Notes under the pieces: model-generated
What the model was told of the DNA's origin: nothing
The model's database searches: none
The model's input: only the letters and a program-made list of their open reading frames with translations
Origin: a virus
Reading direction: 5' to 3' (one strand)
IMG/VR virus record: IMGVR_UViG_3300023119_000164
Location: 1 to 20,267 of that record
Length of the DNA stretch: 20,267 nucleotides
Position numbers and translations under genes: made by a program
In this document: piece after piece, positions 1 to 6,349 of the stretch
How the letters are laid out: each line of letters starts with the position of its first letter
Numbering within the stretch: position 1 is the stretch's first letter

Positions 1-1052
1 ATGCTGGTGCAGCATCTGATTTGACACTTTCATTATCGAATGCATCGGATACTGTTAGTGTACTGTTTAAGGAATCTGGTTCAACAATTGCAACAGTTGC
101 TGGTATTTCAGTATCATCTGGTTCTGCAACTGTAACTGTTCCTAGTGCTGTTTATGGACAGACTGTCGGAGACACTATTACTATTCATGTATCTAATTCT
201 GATGGAACACCTTCTTCTAATTCACAATCTAAAACAGTTATGTCACTTCCTACTGGTGGAACAATCACAACTTCTGGCGGTTATCGTTATCATGCCTTTA
301 CTTCATCTGGAACATTCACAGTTCCATCTGGATTTAGTGCCACGGCAGAATATTTAATTGTTGCAGGCGGTGGCGGTGGTGGTGGACAAAACGGCGGCGG
401 TATGGGCGGCGGTGGCGGCGGTGGAGTTCTTAACTCTACTACCTCAATCTCTGCAAACTCATACAGTATTACTGTCGGTGCTGGTGGTTCAGGTGGTAAT
501 GATGCAAATAGAGGTGGAACAAGTTCTGCACTTTCAATAAGTGCTACTGGCGGTGGTGGTGGAATGTCCAGAAATGGTTATTCATCTAGCAGACACGATG
601 GTGGTTCTGGTGGTGGTGGTTCAGAATATCCTTCTCCCTCAACTGTTGGACAAGGAACTACTGGACAAGGTAACAATGGCGGTCAAGGTATTGCTAATAC
701 CACTGGTGGCGGCGGTGGAGGAAAAGGTTCTGTCGGTGGTAATGGTGGTGGTTCTAATGGAGGGCATGGCGGTTCTGGTTCATATTTTGCTAACTTTTCC
801 TCTTTTGGTAAGAGTGGTTATGTAGGTGGCGGTGCAGGCGGAAGCAAAAACTATGCTGCGGGAGGTAATGGTGGCGCAGGCGGTGGTGGTATTGGCGGTG
901 CTGGTTATCAAGGTTCTAATGGTTCATCAACTACATATAGTTCTACAACAATAAATGGACAAACAAACACTGGTGGTGGTGGTGGTGGTAATTACTCCAG
1001 TTCCCCAGGCAATGGCGGTTCTGGTGTCGTTGTTATTAGGTATGCACTTTAG
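1..1052 (+). CDS. Glycine-rich tail fibre / adhesin, C-terminal part (5' end outside window)
   Basis: The frame is open from the left edge (first whole codon at base 3) to the TAG at 1050-1052, so the gene is cut and its N-terminus is missing; about 349 residues are visible. The first ~80 look like one immunoglobulin-like beta-sandwich rich in Val, Thr and Ser. A short segment containing TSSGTFTVPSG follows, then roughly 230 residues of Gly runs (up to seven) broken by Ser/Asn-rich stretches, ending in SGVVVIRYAL. This layout is known from the Gly-rich distal domains of phage tail fibres and adhesins, where polyglycine strands pack together and the loops between them vary. I infer receptor binding at the fibre tip. 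The next gene follows after 13 bases. The GGN repeats are codon-level consequences of the protein, not a separate repeat element. Confidence 0.8.
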   Translation, partial: AGAASDLTLSLSNASDTVSVLFKESGSTIATVAGISVSSGSATVTVPSAVYGQTVGDTITIHVSNSDGTPSSNSQSKTVMSLPTGGTITTSGGYRYHAFTSSGTFTVPSGFSATAEYLIVAGGGGGGGQNGGGMGGGGGGGVLNSTTSISANSYSITVGAGGSGGNDANRGGTSSALSISATGGGGGMSRNGYSSSRHDGGSGGGGSEYPSPSTVGQGTTGQGNNGGQGIANTTGGGGGGKGSVGGNGGGSNGGHGGSGSYFANFSSFGKSGYVGGGAGGSKNYAAGGNGGAGGGGIGGAGYQGSNGSSTTYSSTTINGQTNTGGGGGGNYSSSPGNGGSGVVVIRYAL

Positions 1053-1065
1053 GGAGATTATGTAA

Positions 1066-1428
1066 ATGGGACATTACGCAAAAGTAGAAAATAATATAGT
1101 TACCAATGTCATTGTAGCAGATGAAGAATTTTTTGACACATTTATAGATACTTCTCCAGGCAATTGGATTCAAACTTCATATAATACAAAAGGTGGAGTT
1201 CATTTGAATGGTGGAACTCCACTAAGAAAGAACTTTGCTGGTATTGGATACACCTATGACTCTGAAAAAGACGCATTCATTCCACCTCAACCTTACGCTA
1301 GTTGGACATTGAATGACGACACTTGTCTATGGGAATCTCCAGTAGCAATGCCTGATGATGGTGAAATATACAAATGGAATGAAGAAACAACAACTTGGGA
1401 TTTGGTGACCTTGCCAGATGCGGAATAA
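1066..1428 (+). CDS. Tail-fibre-linked conserved phage protein, function unknown
   Basis: 120 residues. The start ATG has GGGAG about 8 bases upstream and lies 13 bases after the tail fibre stop. The N-terminus (GHYAKVENNIVTNVIVADEE) and the core RKNFAGIGYTYDSEKDAFIP followed by a PYASW motif belong to a protein type common in marine and cyanophage genomes near tail fibre genes. The C-terminal half is a Trp-rich beta repeat (Leu-Trp-Glu-Ser-Pro and later YKWNEETTTWDLV). No signal peptide or membrane segment is present. A structural or fibre-associated role is likely from position and family, but no biochemical function is established that I can name. It is followed by a 19-base gap with a strong GGGGGAGAG ribosome binding site for the next small gene. 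Confidence 0.75.
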   Translation: MGHYAKVENNIVTNVIVADEEFFDTFIDTSPGNWIQTSYNTKGGVHLNGGTPLRKNFAGIGYTYDSEKDAFIPPQPYASWTLNDDTCLWESPVAMPDDGEIYKWNEETTTWDLVTLPDAE

Positions 1429-1447
1429 ATAACCATAAGGGGGAGAG

Positions 1448-1546
1448 ATGGGTTGGATAAACGGACTAAGAGATAAAAAAGGAAGATATGTTAAAAAAAC
1501 TAAAACCAATGCTGTAAAGAACTGGTTTAAGAGGTTATTCAAATGA
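1448..1546 (+). CDS. Very small basic protein, 32 aa
   Basis: The ORF MGWINGLRDKKGRYVKKTKT... to ...NWFKRLFK is 32 residues, with about ten Lys/Arg and aromatic residues in the amphipathic C-terminal helix (NWFKRLFK). A very strong AAGGGGGAGAG sequence sits just before the ATG. Its TGA overlaps the ATG of the next gene by four bases (ATGA), a classic coupling arrangement. These two signals make it a real gene despite its size. The amphipathic cationic C-terminus could contact membrane or nucleic acid; it precedes a holin-like gene, so a role in lysis timing is conceivable but purely inferred. Confidence 0.65.
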   Translation: MGWINGLRDKKGRYVKKTKTNAVKNWFKRLFK

Positions 1547-1968
1547 TGACACTTCTCACAAATGTTTTACCGATTCTAAGTGGTTTCTTAATGAAACTAT
1601 TTGCTATGAATCAACAAGCAAAACAAGATGCACAAAAGATGCAACTTGAAGCATTGACTGCAAGGTCTGTTGAGATAGATAAAGCAAGAGAACAAGCAAA
1701 CAAAGAAAGTCCTATGGCGGCAATGAATAGAAGGATTATTATTCTTACTATTCTAGGTCTAATTATCTTTACACAGATAGCACCGCCACTAATGGATATA
1801 AATACGACTATTCCAGTTATCGAAAAATCAAATGGTTTTCTTGGTTTTGGTGGTGGCGAAACAACTACATTTATTGAAGTTGCTGGTTTAGTGAAGTATG
1901 CAGAAGTCTTTGAGTGGGCATCACTTATTATTGAGTTTTATTTCGGTGCTCAGTTAGCAAAAAGATAA
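1543..1968 (+). CDS. Holin-like membrane protein (3TM gene-transfer-agent type, tentative)
   Basis: 141 residues; the ORF begins with two ATGs (1543 and 1546), the first overlapping the upstream stop. The N-terminal stretch (LLTNVLPILSGFLMKLFAM) is hydrophobic, residues ~20-55 form a charged Gln/Glu/Ala-rich helix, a clear membrane segment lies at ~65-83 (IIILTILGLIIFTQIAPP), then a Gly-rich loop, and a C-terminal segment WASLIIEFYFGAQLAKR. The terminal FYFG motif and three hydrophobic segments resemble the 3TM holin family of gene transfer agents. Holins oligomerise in the inner membrane and time lysis. Its place next to other membrane genes fits, but no endolysin is visible nearby. It could instead be a structural membrane-associated protein. 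Confidence 0.45.
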   Translation: MMTLLTNVLPILSGFLMKLFAMNQQAKQDAQKMQLEALTARSVEIDKAREQANKESPMAAMNRRIIILTILGLIIFTQIAPPLMDINTTIPVIEKSNGFLGFGGGETTTFIEVAGLVKYAEVFEWASLIIEFYFGAQLAKR

Positions 1969-2246
1969 TGCCAAAAGACCCAAGATTAGCAAGAGTAGGT
2001 GTATCTGGTTTTAATAAACCTAAAAGAACACCTAACCACCCTAAGAAATCTCATGTAGTGGTTGCTAAAGAAGGCGATAAAGTTAAGACTATACGCTTTG
2101 GACAACAAGGTGTAAGTGGTGCAGGTAAAAATCCTAAATCTGCAAGTGAGAAAGCAAGAAGAAAATCATTTAAGGCAAGACACGCTAAAAATATTGCCAA
2201 AGGTAAAATGAGTGCTGCATATTGGGCAGATAAAGTTAAATGGTAG
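1968..2246 (+). CDS. DUF6321-type basic protein
   Basis: 92 residues, strongly basic (Lys/Arg-rich throughout), with no membrane segment. The start is coupled to the upstream stop by a TAATG overlap. The N-terminus PKDPRLARVGVSGFNKPKRT and the C-terminus (RRKSFKARHAKNIAKGKMSA then AYWADKVKW) are the highly conserved ends of a family seen in many marine phages and annotated as DUF6321. The family function is not known to me. The charge suggests nucleic acid or capsid binding, but that is inference. A TAGGAG motif overlapping its own stop serves the next small gene. Confidence 0.75.
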   Translation: MPKDPRLARVGVSGFNKPKRTPNHPKKSHVVVAKEGDKVKTIRFGQQGVSGAGKNPKSASEKARRKSFKARHAKNIAKGKMSAAYWADKVKW

Positions 2247-2255
2247 GAGAAAATA

Positions 2256-2435
2256 ATGGCAAAAGGTAGTTATTCCGACGAAGAAGGCAGATATTATCAA
2301 GAGCAAGATGTAGGTTTTGAACCTTGTGAAATATGTGAATCACCTAAAATTTGTGCAAAGATGGGTTGTATGAAAGAAAAAATGCAAGAAAGATTTATGG
2401 GTGATAAGTTTGAAGATAGAAAGAAAAACCAGTAA
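2256..2435 (+). CDS. Cys4 miniprotein, possible zinc knuckle, 59 aa
   Basis: A 59-residue ORF begins at ATG 2256 with TAGGAGAAAATA directly upstream and ends TAA at 2433-2435, overlapping the next ATG by one base. It carries four cysteines, C24, C27, C33 and C38, in a CEIC...C...C pattern (CX2CX5CX4C), typical of a small metal-binding knuckle. The remainder is charged and contains a Met/Lys/Glu-rich helix. Related short proteins occur next to DUF6321 proteins in marine phages. I cannot name the function. The good ribosome binding site, the coupled ends and the Cys spacing support expression. Confidence 0.6.
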   Translation: MAKGSYSDEEGRYYQEQDVGFEPCEICESPKICAKMGCMKEKMQERFMGDKFEDRKKNQ

Positions 2436-3157
2436 TGATTCCAAAAGACCTAGATGATGTTAAAAATGCTATCTGTGATTTACAGAAAGATATAGAACAT
2501 CTTAAAACTAGGACTGATGAAAAATTTATTGGTATAGATGGTCGTTTAAAGGGAACAGATATAAGAATATCCGAACTCGATAAGTTCCACGATAGAAAAT
2601 TGTGGCAATTTCTTATGACTGGTTTTGCAGGTCTGATAACATTAATAGCAGTTATGTTGTCTATGGAATCTAAAGCAGAACCAATAGAAACTATATCAAC
2701 TACAACACAGACTGTACAGACCAATGGCAACATGACTACTACAGTCAAGCAACCACCACCTAGTGCAATCTCACCACAATTTAGTGCAGGTAATGGTAAT
2801 GATTTATGCACTATAGGTATAGCAGGTGCAGTTCAAACTCAAATACTAGGCATATCAGCAGGTGGCACTATTACAGAGGAAAACTGTATTAGACTTAAAA
2901 ATGCCAAGTTCTTATACGATTCTGGTATGAAAGTAGCATCAGTAAGTCTGATGTGTCAAGATAAAAGAGTGTTTGATGCTATGATGATGGCAGGAACACC
3001 TTGTCCTTATAATGGTCTTATTGGTGATGATGCTAAGATAGGTTGGCAAAATCACGAAGAAAAACCTTATGAAATTGAACAAGCAGAGAAGATTACTAAT
3101 GAAGAAGCAATTACTTATAGCGGTATTGGTGCTTTGGGTTGGTTACTCCTACTCTAG
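2435..3157 (+). CDS. Single-pass membrane-anchored protein with exported Cys-containing domain
   Basis: 240 residues. Residues ~1-55 form a charged coiled-coil-like helix (DLDDVKNAICDLQKDIEHLK...). A single membrane segment follows at ~60-77 (FLMTGFAGLITLIAVMLS), then a low-complexity Thr/Pro linker, and a C-terminal domain starting near SAISPQFSAGNGNDLCTIGI with four further Cys (in LCTIG, EENC, LMCQD and TPCP) that could form disulphides outside the inner membrane. The sequence type recurs in marine phages without assigned function. It starts by TAATG coupling and its last 59 bases overlap the next gene. A periplasmic or envelope-facing role is inferred from topology. Confidence 0.65.
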   Translation: MIPKDLDDVKNAICDLQKDIEHLKTRTDEKFIGIDGRLKGTDIRISELDKFHDRKLWQFLMTGFAGLITLIAVMLSMESKAEPIETISTTTQTVQTNGNMTTTVKQPPPSAISPQFSAGNGNDLCTIGIAGAVQTQILGISAGGTITEENCIRLKNAKFLYDSGMKVASVSLMCQDKRVFDAMMMAGTPCPYNGLIGDDAKIGWQNHEEKPYEIEQAEKITNEEAITYSGIGALGWLLLL

Positions 3158-3962
3158 TTATTATTTTGGTTCTTCGAATAATGCCGTAAATAACGCATAT
3201 TCTTGGTCTATGGATAATATCCTACCAGATTACTATAATCTCGCTGTAAATGGCGTTTATTACACTTACACACCTATAAAGAATAGAGAAGATGCTATGA
3301 AGGTGTATGTCCAGAATGAAAATCCTAATGGCGGTTATATTTTTAAAGAAACAGATGATTGGTCTGGTAAATCTGGTGGTATCCCTATTCGTAAAGTAAT
3401 AGGTTTAGAATATATACCTAGAGAACTGTGGGGTGATGGTTCTATAGAAATAGAGGGAACTGGTAGTATTAAAGATGCACAAGTCGTTTATTCTTATAGA
3501 TATGAAGATGGATGTGCTACCCCACTAGACAATCCAACTTGTCCTGGTTATTCAGATGCAGTCTTAGATTTATTACCAGACACTACGATTACAGAAATAT
3601 ATGATGCTTTAGAAGATGAAAACATTAATCGAGAAGAAACTGAGGTGGATAACAAAAAAGAAGAACAAGAGCAAGAGGATGTCAAAGAAGATGACAGACT
3701 TGAAAGAGCGTTGGCAATTAATGAAGAAACCTTAGAGTTAGGCAACAGCATTGCACAAAATCAAATGTTAGATTCAATGAATAATGCAATACAAATGAAT
3801 AACTATTATATTAAAACAATAGATGGTGGTGTATATAAAGAAACAGTTACTTTAAAAGATAGCAACTTACCCGACAATAAATATAGTGCTATCTTAAATC
3901 TGTCAGAAGACATAAAACATAATAAAATGGTAAACTTACAATATGAGGGGAATAAATTATGA
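3099..3962 (+). CDS. Secreted protein of unknown function, 287 aa
   Basis: I chose ATG 3099 because AGAGAAG lies seven bases upstream and the product then opens with a compact Sec signal peptide, MKKQLLIAVLVLWVGYSYS. An in-frame ATG at 3069 would add ten residues but has only a weak site. The mature part begins with Tyr/Ser/Asn-rich sequence, contains a middle domain with YIFKETDDWSGKSGGIPIRK and a Cys pair (EDGCATPLDNPTC), then a long acidic Glu/Asp/Lys helix (~residues 180-235), and a beta-rich end. The stop overlaps the next ATG by four bases. I do not recognise the family. It begins a run of four exported proteins. Confidence 0.65.
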   Translation: MKKQLLIAVLVLWVGYSYSSYYFGSSNNAVNNAYSWSMDNILPDYYNLAVNGVYYTYTPIKNREDAMKVYVQNENPNGGYIFKETDDWSGKSGGIPIRKVIGLEYIPRELWGDGSIEIEGTGSIKDAQVVYSYRYEDGCATPLDNPTCPGYSDAVLDLLPDTTITEIYDALEDENINREETEVDNKKEEQEQEDVKEDDRLERALAINEETLELGNSIAQNQMLDSMNNAIQMNNYYIKTIDGGVYKETVTLKDSNLPDNKYSAILNLSEDIKHNKMVNLQYEGNKL

Positions 3963-4477
3963 TTAAAGAAATAGCACTTATAGGCATAGTTGGAATAATT
4001 AGTTATGGTGGAAGTAAATCTGCTTTTGCTTTAGATATTCCTATTACTGCTTCTGTTACTGGTAGTTGTATTATCTCTACCGAAACAAACGGAACTTATG
4101 CACAACCACAAGCATATACATTAACTACAGCACCTGCTAGTGGTGGACAAATGCCAATCACAAGGGTAGATGTAACACTTGCTAGTGCATATAAAGTTAA
4201 ATTTACTGTTCCAGATTCTTTTAGTTCTAGTCCGCAACTTAATGATGTGGTTACTTTTACTGGTGATACCGAAGTTAGTGCAGTATCAGATGCAACTGGT
4301 ATGGCAGATTATGAAACTGATAAAGTTGAAGTTAATGATTATATTGATGAATATGATTTATCTGCAACTGGTTCTACTTGGTTTAAACACACATCTGTAG
4401 CAAACAATGGTGGTTCTAGGGCATTTCCTAGCGGAAACTATACTGCTTATGTAACGGCAGAATGTATCGCTTTATAA
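3959..4477 (+). CDS. Secreted pilin-like beta-sandwich protein
   Basis: 172 residues starting at the ATGA overlap, with AGGGG upstream. A signal peptide is clear: MIKEIALIGIVGIISYGGSKSAFA, cleavage probably before LDIP. The mature protein is Thr/Ser/Val-rich with alternating strand patterns, has one Cys near its start (TGSCIIS) and one near its end (TAECIAL), and closes in GNYTAYVTAECIAL. That two-Cys sandwich with a YTAYVT-type terminal strand resembles spore-coat-U / fimbrial subunit proteins, which are secreted and assembled by PapD-like chaperones. The similarity is by eye only. The next gene starts inside its last 16 bases and has chaperone-like features, which strengthens the idea. Confidence 0.5.
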   Translation: MIKEIALIGIVGIISYGGSKSAFALDIPITASVTGSCIISTETNGTYAQPQAYTLTTAPASGGQMPITRVDVTLASAYKVKFTVPDSFSSSPQLNDVVTFTGDTEVSAVSDATGMADYETDKVEVNDYIDEYDLSATGSTWFKHTSVANNGGSRAFPSGNYTAYVTAECIAL

Positions 4478-4818
4478 TTCTTTTTTTGGCATTTGGTGTT
4501 CACGCTCATCAAATGTCGCCAACTTATCCAGAATGGGAATCTAGTTATTTAGACGGATTATCTGTCACTAGGGTTCGAGTATTCAATAAGAGAAAAGATG
4601 TCGAATACTACGAAATTGGTGTCTTTGATAAAGATATGAAACCAATCCCTTTTGTGAGTCAGTTCGATTTAAGAGGAATTAAATATAACAACTATGCAAT
4701 GTTTGATATTTACATTAATGATAAATACAAAAAAGACGCCGTTTATATTTGTTCTACTTCAATGCTACAAGATATTAAAGTCGCAGTATCATCTAAAATC
4801 TGCTCAAAATTAAAATAA
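4462..4818 (+). CDS. Secreted single-domain protein, possibly PapD-like chaperone fold
   Basis: 118 residues, starting 16 bases inside the upstream gene. The first 15 residues (MYRFIILFLAFGVHA) are a signal peptide, with the mature start at HQMSPTYPEW. The mature domain has beta-strand spacing: SVTRVRVFNKR, VEYYEIGVFDKDMKPIPF, then FDIYINDKY and VYICSTS, closing with KICSKLK, so two Cys may bond. The V-x-N-x-R then YYEIxVFDxDxxPIPF arrangement recalls the N-terminal domain of periplasmic pilus chaperones, but a second domain is absent. The call is tentative. Neighbours with signal peptides on both sides suggest a shared periplasmic or outer-surface job. Confidence 0.45.
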   Translation: MYRFIILFLAFGVHAHQMSPTYPEWESSYLDGLSVTRVRVFNKRKDVEYYEIGVFDKDMKPIPFVSQFDLRGIKYNNYAMFDIYINDKYKKDAVYICSTSMLQDIKVAVSSKICSKLK

Positions 4819-5252
4819 TGAAGCCGAAATTTTCGATTTTAGCGACATTTCTTATATTAGGAATAGTAGCACAAGGGGTAAATGCCAACAATTCCTTGAA
4901 TCTACAGTTACCAACTTCCTACAATAATTATTCTTATGACGAAGTAAGAACATCTGATAACTTCTCTTGTAAGAACGCTATATCTGGAACTACAAATTTT
5001 GAAATCGGTATGACTGGTATTGTTAATAACGCAGTTAGTCCGTTTGGTAGTGAAGACCCAAACAACCCAACAACCAAAGATGTAGGTTTATATGCTCGTA
5101 TTACAATGCCTATTGGCAAAATACCAGAACGAGTGAACTGTAATGCACTTTATAAGTTAGAATTACACAAGAAACGCTTAGAGGTAATGAAACTAGAGCA
5201 AGAACTAAAACGCTTAAAGAATCTAAAGTTTGATAATGGCAAAAAAGATTGA
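4818..5252 (+). CDS. Secreted protein with C-terminal coiled coil
   Basis: 144 residues, coupled to the upstream gene by TAATG. Signal peptide MKPKFSILATFLILGIVAQG ending near VNA. The mature part has two Cys (FSCKN and RVNCNALY), a segment VGLYARITMPIGKIPERVNC typical of small marine phage proteins, and a C-terminal helix (LYKLELHKKRLEVMKLEQEL) with heptad-like Leu/Met positions. The combination of exported N-terminal domain and terminal coiled coil is seen in marine phage proteins of unknown function. It may act at the envelope, for example in lysis or adsorption, but that is inference. Its last 17 bases overlap the next gene. Confidence 0.6.
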   Translation: MKPKFSILATFLILGIVAQGVNANNSLNLQLPTSYNNYSYDEVRTSDNFSCKNAISGTTNFEIGMTGIVNNAVSPFGSEDPNNPTTKDVGLYARITMPIGKIPERVNCNALYKLELHKKRLEVMKLEQELKRLKNLKFDNGKKD

Positions 5253-5664
5253 TATAGAAGCAACTCAGGAAAAAATAGCAAATGCCAAACTCTCGCTTTT
5301 TGGTTGGTCTTTTTCTCCAACTCAACTTGGACTTGGTTTCGGTATATTATCTTCTGTTATCGCTACTCTCTATGGTGGTTTTGTTATGTATCAAAAAGTA
5401 GAAGCAGTAGCAGGGTTAGACATAGAAGCGTTTGAAAATAGAATGAACCAGATAGAAGATAAAGCAAAATCTATTGACGATAATATTTATGCAATTAAGG
5501 AAGATTTAAAGAATGACATTAGAAGAATCAGTGATATTGTTGATGATATTGAGCGAGATACTAAAGACGATTTAAGAAGTTTTAGACTAGATATAAAAGA
5601 GGTAGAGGACAGACTTAATGATAAAATGCAAAAGTTCTTGGATAATCCTCTAAGTGGTAAGTGA
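5236..5664 (+). CDS. Membrane protein with long coiled coil
   Basis: 142 residues from ATG 5236; an in-frame TTG at 5230 is less likely because an ATG lies two codons later. Residues ~1-20 are charged, residues ~27-48 form a membrane segment (LGLGFGILSSVIATLYGGFV), and from ~55 to the end the chain is a continuous charged helix (IEDKAKSIDDNIYAIKEDL and similar). The topology, one N-terminal anchor plus a long coiled coil, matches inner-membrane spanin-like or phage envelope proteins without proving either. The gene overlaps its upstream partner by 17 bases and its stop overlaps the next GTG by four bases. Confidence 0.6.
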   Translation: MAKKIDIEATQEKIANAKLSLFGWSFSPTQLGLGFGILSSVIATLYGGFVMYQKVEAVAGLDIEAFENRMNQIEDKAKSIDDNIYAIKEDLKNDIRRISDIVDDIERDTKDDLRSFRLDIKEVEDRLNDKMQKFLDNPLSGK

Positions 5665-5993
5665 AATACGATAGAGGTAATTTAGATAATTTTATGAGCG
5701 ATACTGAATTAGAAATTAAAAAGATAGAAGAAGAATCAATGGAGAACTCTTGGAAAGATGAGTTAATAGTGATTGTATTCTCTTTACCAGTCGTTATAAA
5801 TTTCGTTCTCCCACTATTTAGTGAGATGACTATGAAAGATGCTTGGTTAAATTTAAAAGAAGCACCAGAGTGGTACACAACGATTCTAACTATCTTAGTA
5901 TTAGTGGTATTTGGTATGAGAAACCTAGTATATAAGTTAGCAGATAAATTATTTGATACTGGCGGCAAAAATGATTGCCCATGTAAAAAATAA
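5661..5993 (+). CDS. Two-TM holin-like protein
   Basis: 110 residues from GTG 5661, which overlaps the upstream TGA (GTGA). An ATG at 5694 would give 99 residues; neither start has a strong ribosome binding site, but the coupling favours GTG. Two membrane segments are clear, around residues 35-52 (LIVIVFSLPVVINFVLPL) and 73-90 (TTILTILVLVVFGMRNLV). The intervening segment has WLNLKEAPEWY. The sequence W-K-D-E before the first segment and a PEWY motif before the second are typical of small holin-like proteins in marine phages. The tail is charged with CPCKK at the end. No lysozyme-like gene is adjacent. Confidence 0.5.
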   Translation: MKYDRGNLDNFMSDTELEIKKIEEESMENSWKDELIVIVFSLPVVINFVLPLFSEMTMKDAWLNLKEAPEWYTTILTILVLVVFGMRNLVYKLADKLFDTGGKNDCPCKK

Positions 5994-6077
5994 CTGGTAT
6001 CTTATCTATCGGGCAGTTTCAATAATCTCTCTCTAGTAATTCCTCAAATTACTCTCCTTGTTTACTGCCCACCAGTT
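5992..6077 (+). other. Nested stem-loop (possible structured 3' RNA)
   Basis: Three perfect 7-base arms nest inside one another. AACTGGT (5992-5998) pairs with ACCAGTT (6071-6077); GGGCAGT (6011-6017) pairs with ACTGCCC (6064-6070); AGTAATT (6035-6041) pairs with AATTACT (6047-6053) around a CCTCA loop. On the 3' side the first two arms are contiguous, so the outer stem is 14 bp with a 12-base bulge on the 5' side. The outer arm begins inside the stop codon of the previous gene. No T-run follows directly, so it is not a standard terminator. Function unknown; it may protect the 3' end of the late transcript or be an independent RNA. Confidence 0.5.
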
Positions 6078-6106
6078 AAGTCCGTTTCTGCAGTAGAATT
6101 TTTTTA

Positions 6107-6147
6107 ACCATATATGGTGTATTTAAGTTTAGTAAACTACTGTAGTT
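6107..6147. promoter_or_regulatory. Cluster of palindromes, candidate operators
   Basis: A perfect 12-bp palindrome ACCATATATGGT (6107-6118), a small inverted repeat GTTT-AGT-AAAC (6127-6137) and the dyad AACTAC-T-GTAGTT (6135-6147) lie within 41 bases, upstream of a terminator and promoter. Clustered dyads of this size are typical of operator sites, for example for the Cro-like protein encoded at 8739, but there is no direct evidence of binding. Confidence 0.3.
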
Positions 6148-6166
6148 ATGGACACTAATCAGCAAT

Positions 6167-6191
6167 ACCAACAATATGAGTGTTGGTTTTA
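6167..6191 (+). terminator. Rho-independent terminator
   Basis: Stem ACCAACA (6167-6173) with TGTTGGT (6181-6187), a 7-base loop, followed by a T-rich tail (TTTTATTCTTT overall). It sits immediately upstream of the promoter at 6195, so it would insulate that unit from read-through of the left-hand operon. Confidence 0.6.
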
Positions 6192-6194
6192 TTC

Positions 6195-6223
6195 TTTACT
6201 TATATGAATAAAGGGCGTATAAT
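6195..6223 (+). promoter_or_regulatory. Promoter 1 of the shared-spacer family
   Basis: TTTACT (6195-6200), a 17-base spacer and TATAAT (6218-6223). The spacer end TATGAATAAAGGGCG matches the TATGAACAAAAGGCG block of the promoters at 7328 and 7817, at the same distance from the -10 box. The bases after the -10 (GGAACC) also resemble those at 7328 and 11212. It drives the gene at 6350, which has its own terminator. Confidence 0.75.
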
Positions 6224-6349
6224 GGAACCATTAAAACTAAATAGACAGGGTTTAGTTGCTCTCTAAAAATCTAAGAAATAGAAATCTTGTAAAGATGAAT
6301 CTTCAAGTATCTTATTATTTTATGTAACTAAATATAAGGAGAACAACTT

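Larger units (their letters stand above)
5994..6349. other. Non-coding regulatory gap between late and early regions
   Basis: This 356-base stretch has no convincing gene. In order it holds a nested stem-loop, a T-run (6099-6105) behind a weak 4-bp hairpin, palindromes at 6107-6147, a terminator at 6167-6191, a promoter at 6195-6223, and a leader of about 120 bases for the gene at 6350. The leader has two small hairpins: AACTAAA (6236-6242) with TTTAGTT (6250-6256), and AAGA/TCTT around TGAA nested in CTTG/CAAG near 6280-6310. The gap marks the junction of the left-hand operon with the small early-type units. Confidence 0.6.

Noticed and set aside
145-825. Three overlapping ORFs of 60-94 codons in other frames of the Gly-rich fibre
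   Set aside because: They are shadow frames caused by GGN repeats; no ribosome binding sites and low-complexity translations.
3069-3099. ATG 3069 for the secreted protein
   Set aside because: Weak ribosome binding site; ATG 3099 gives a better site and a normal signal peptide. Not excluded.
6150-6209. A 19-codon ORF over the terminator and promoter (6150-6209)
   Set aside because: No ribosome binding site, overlaps the terminator stem and promoter.
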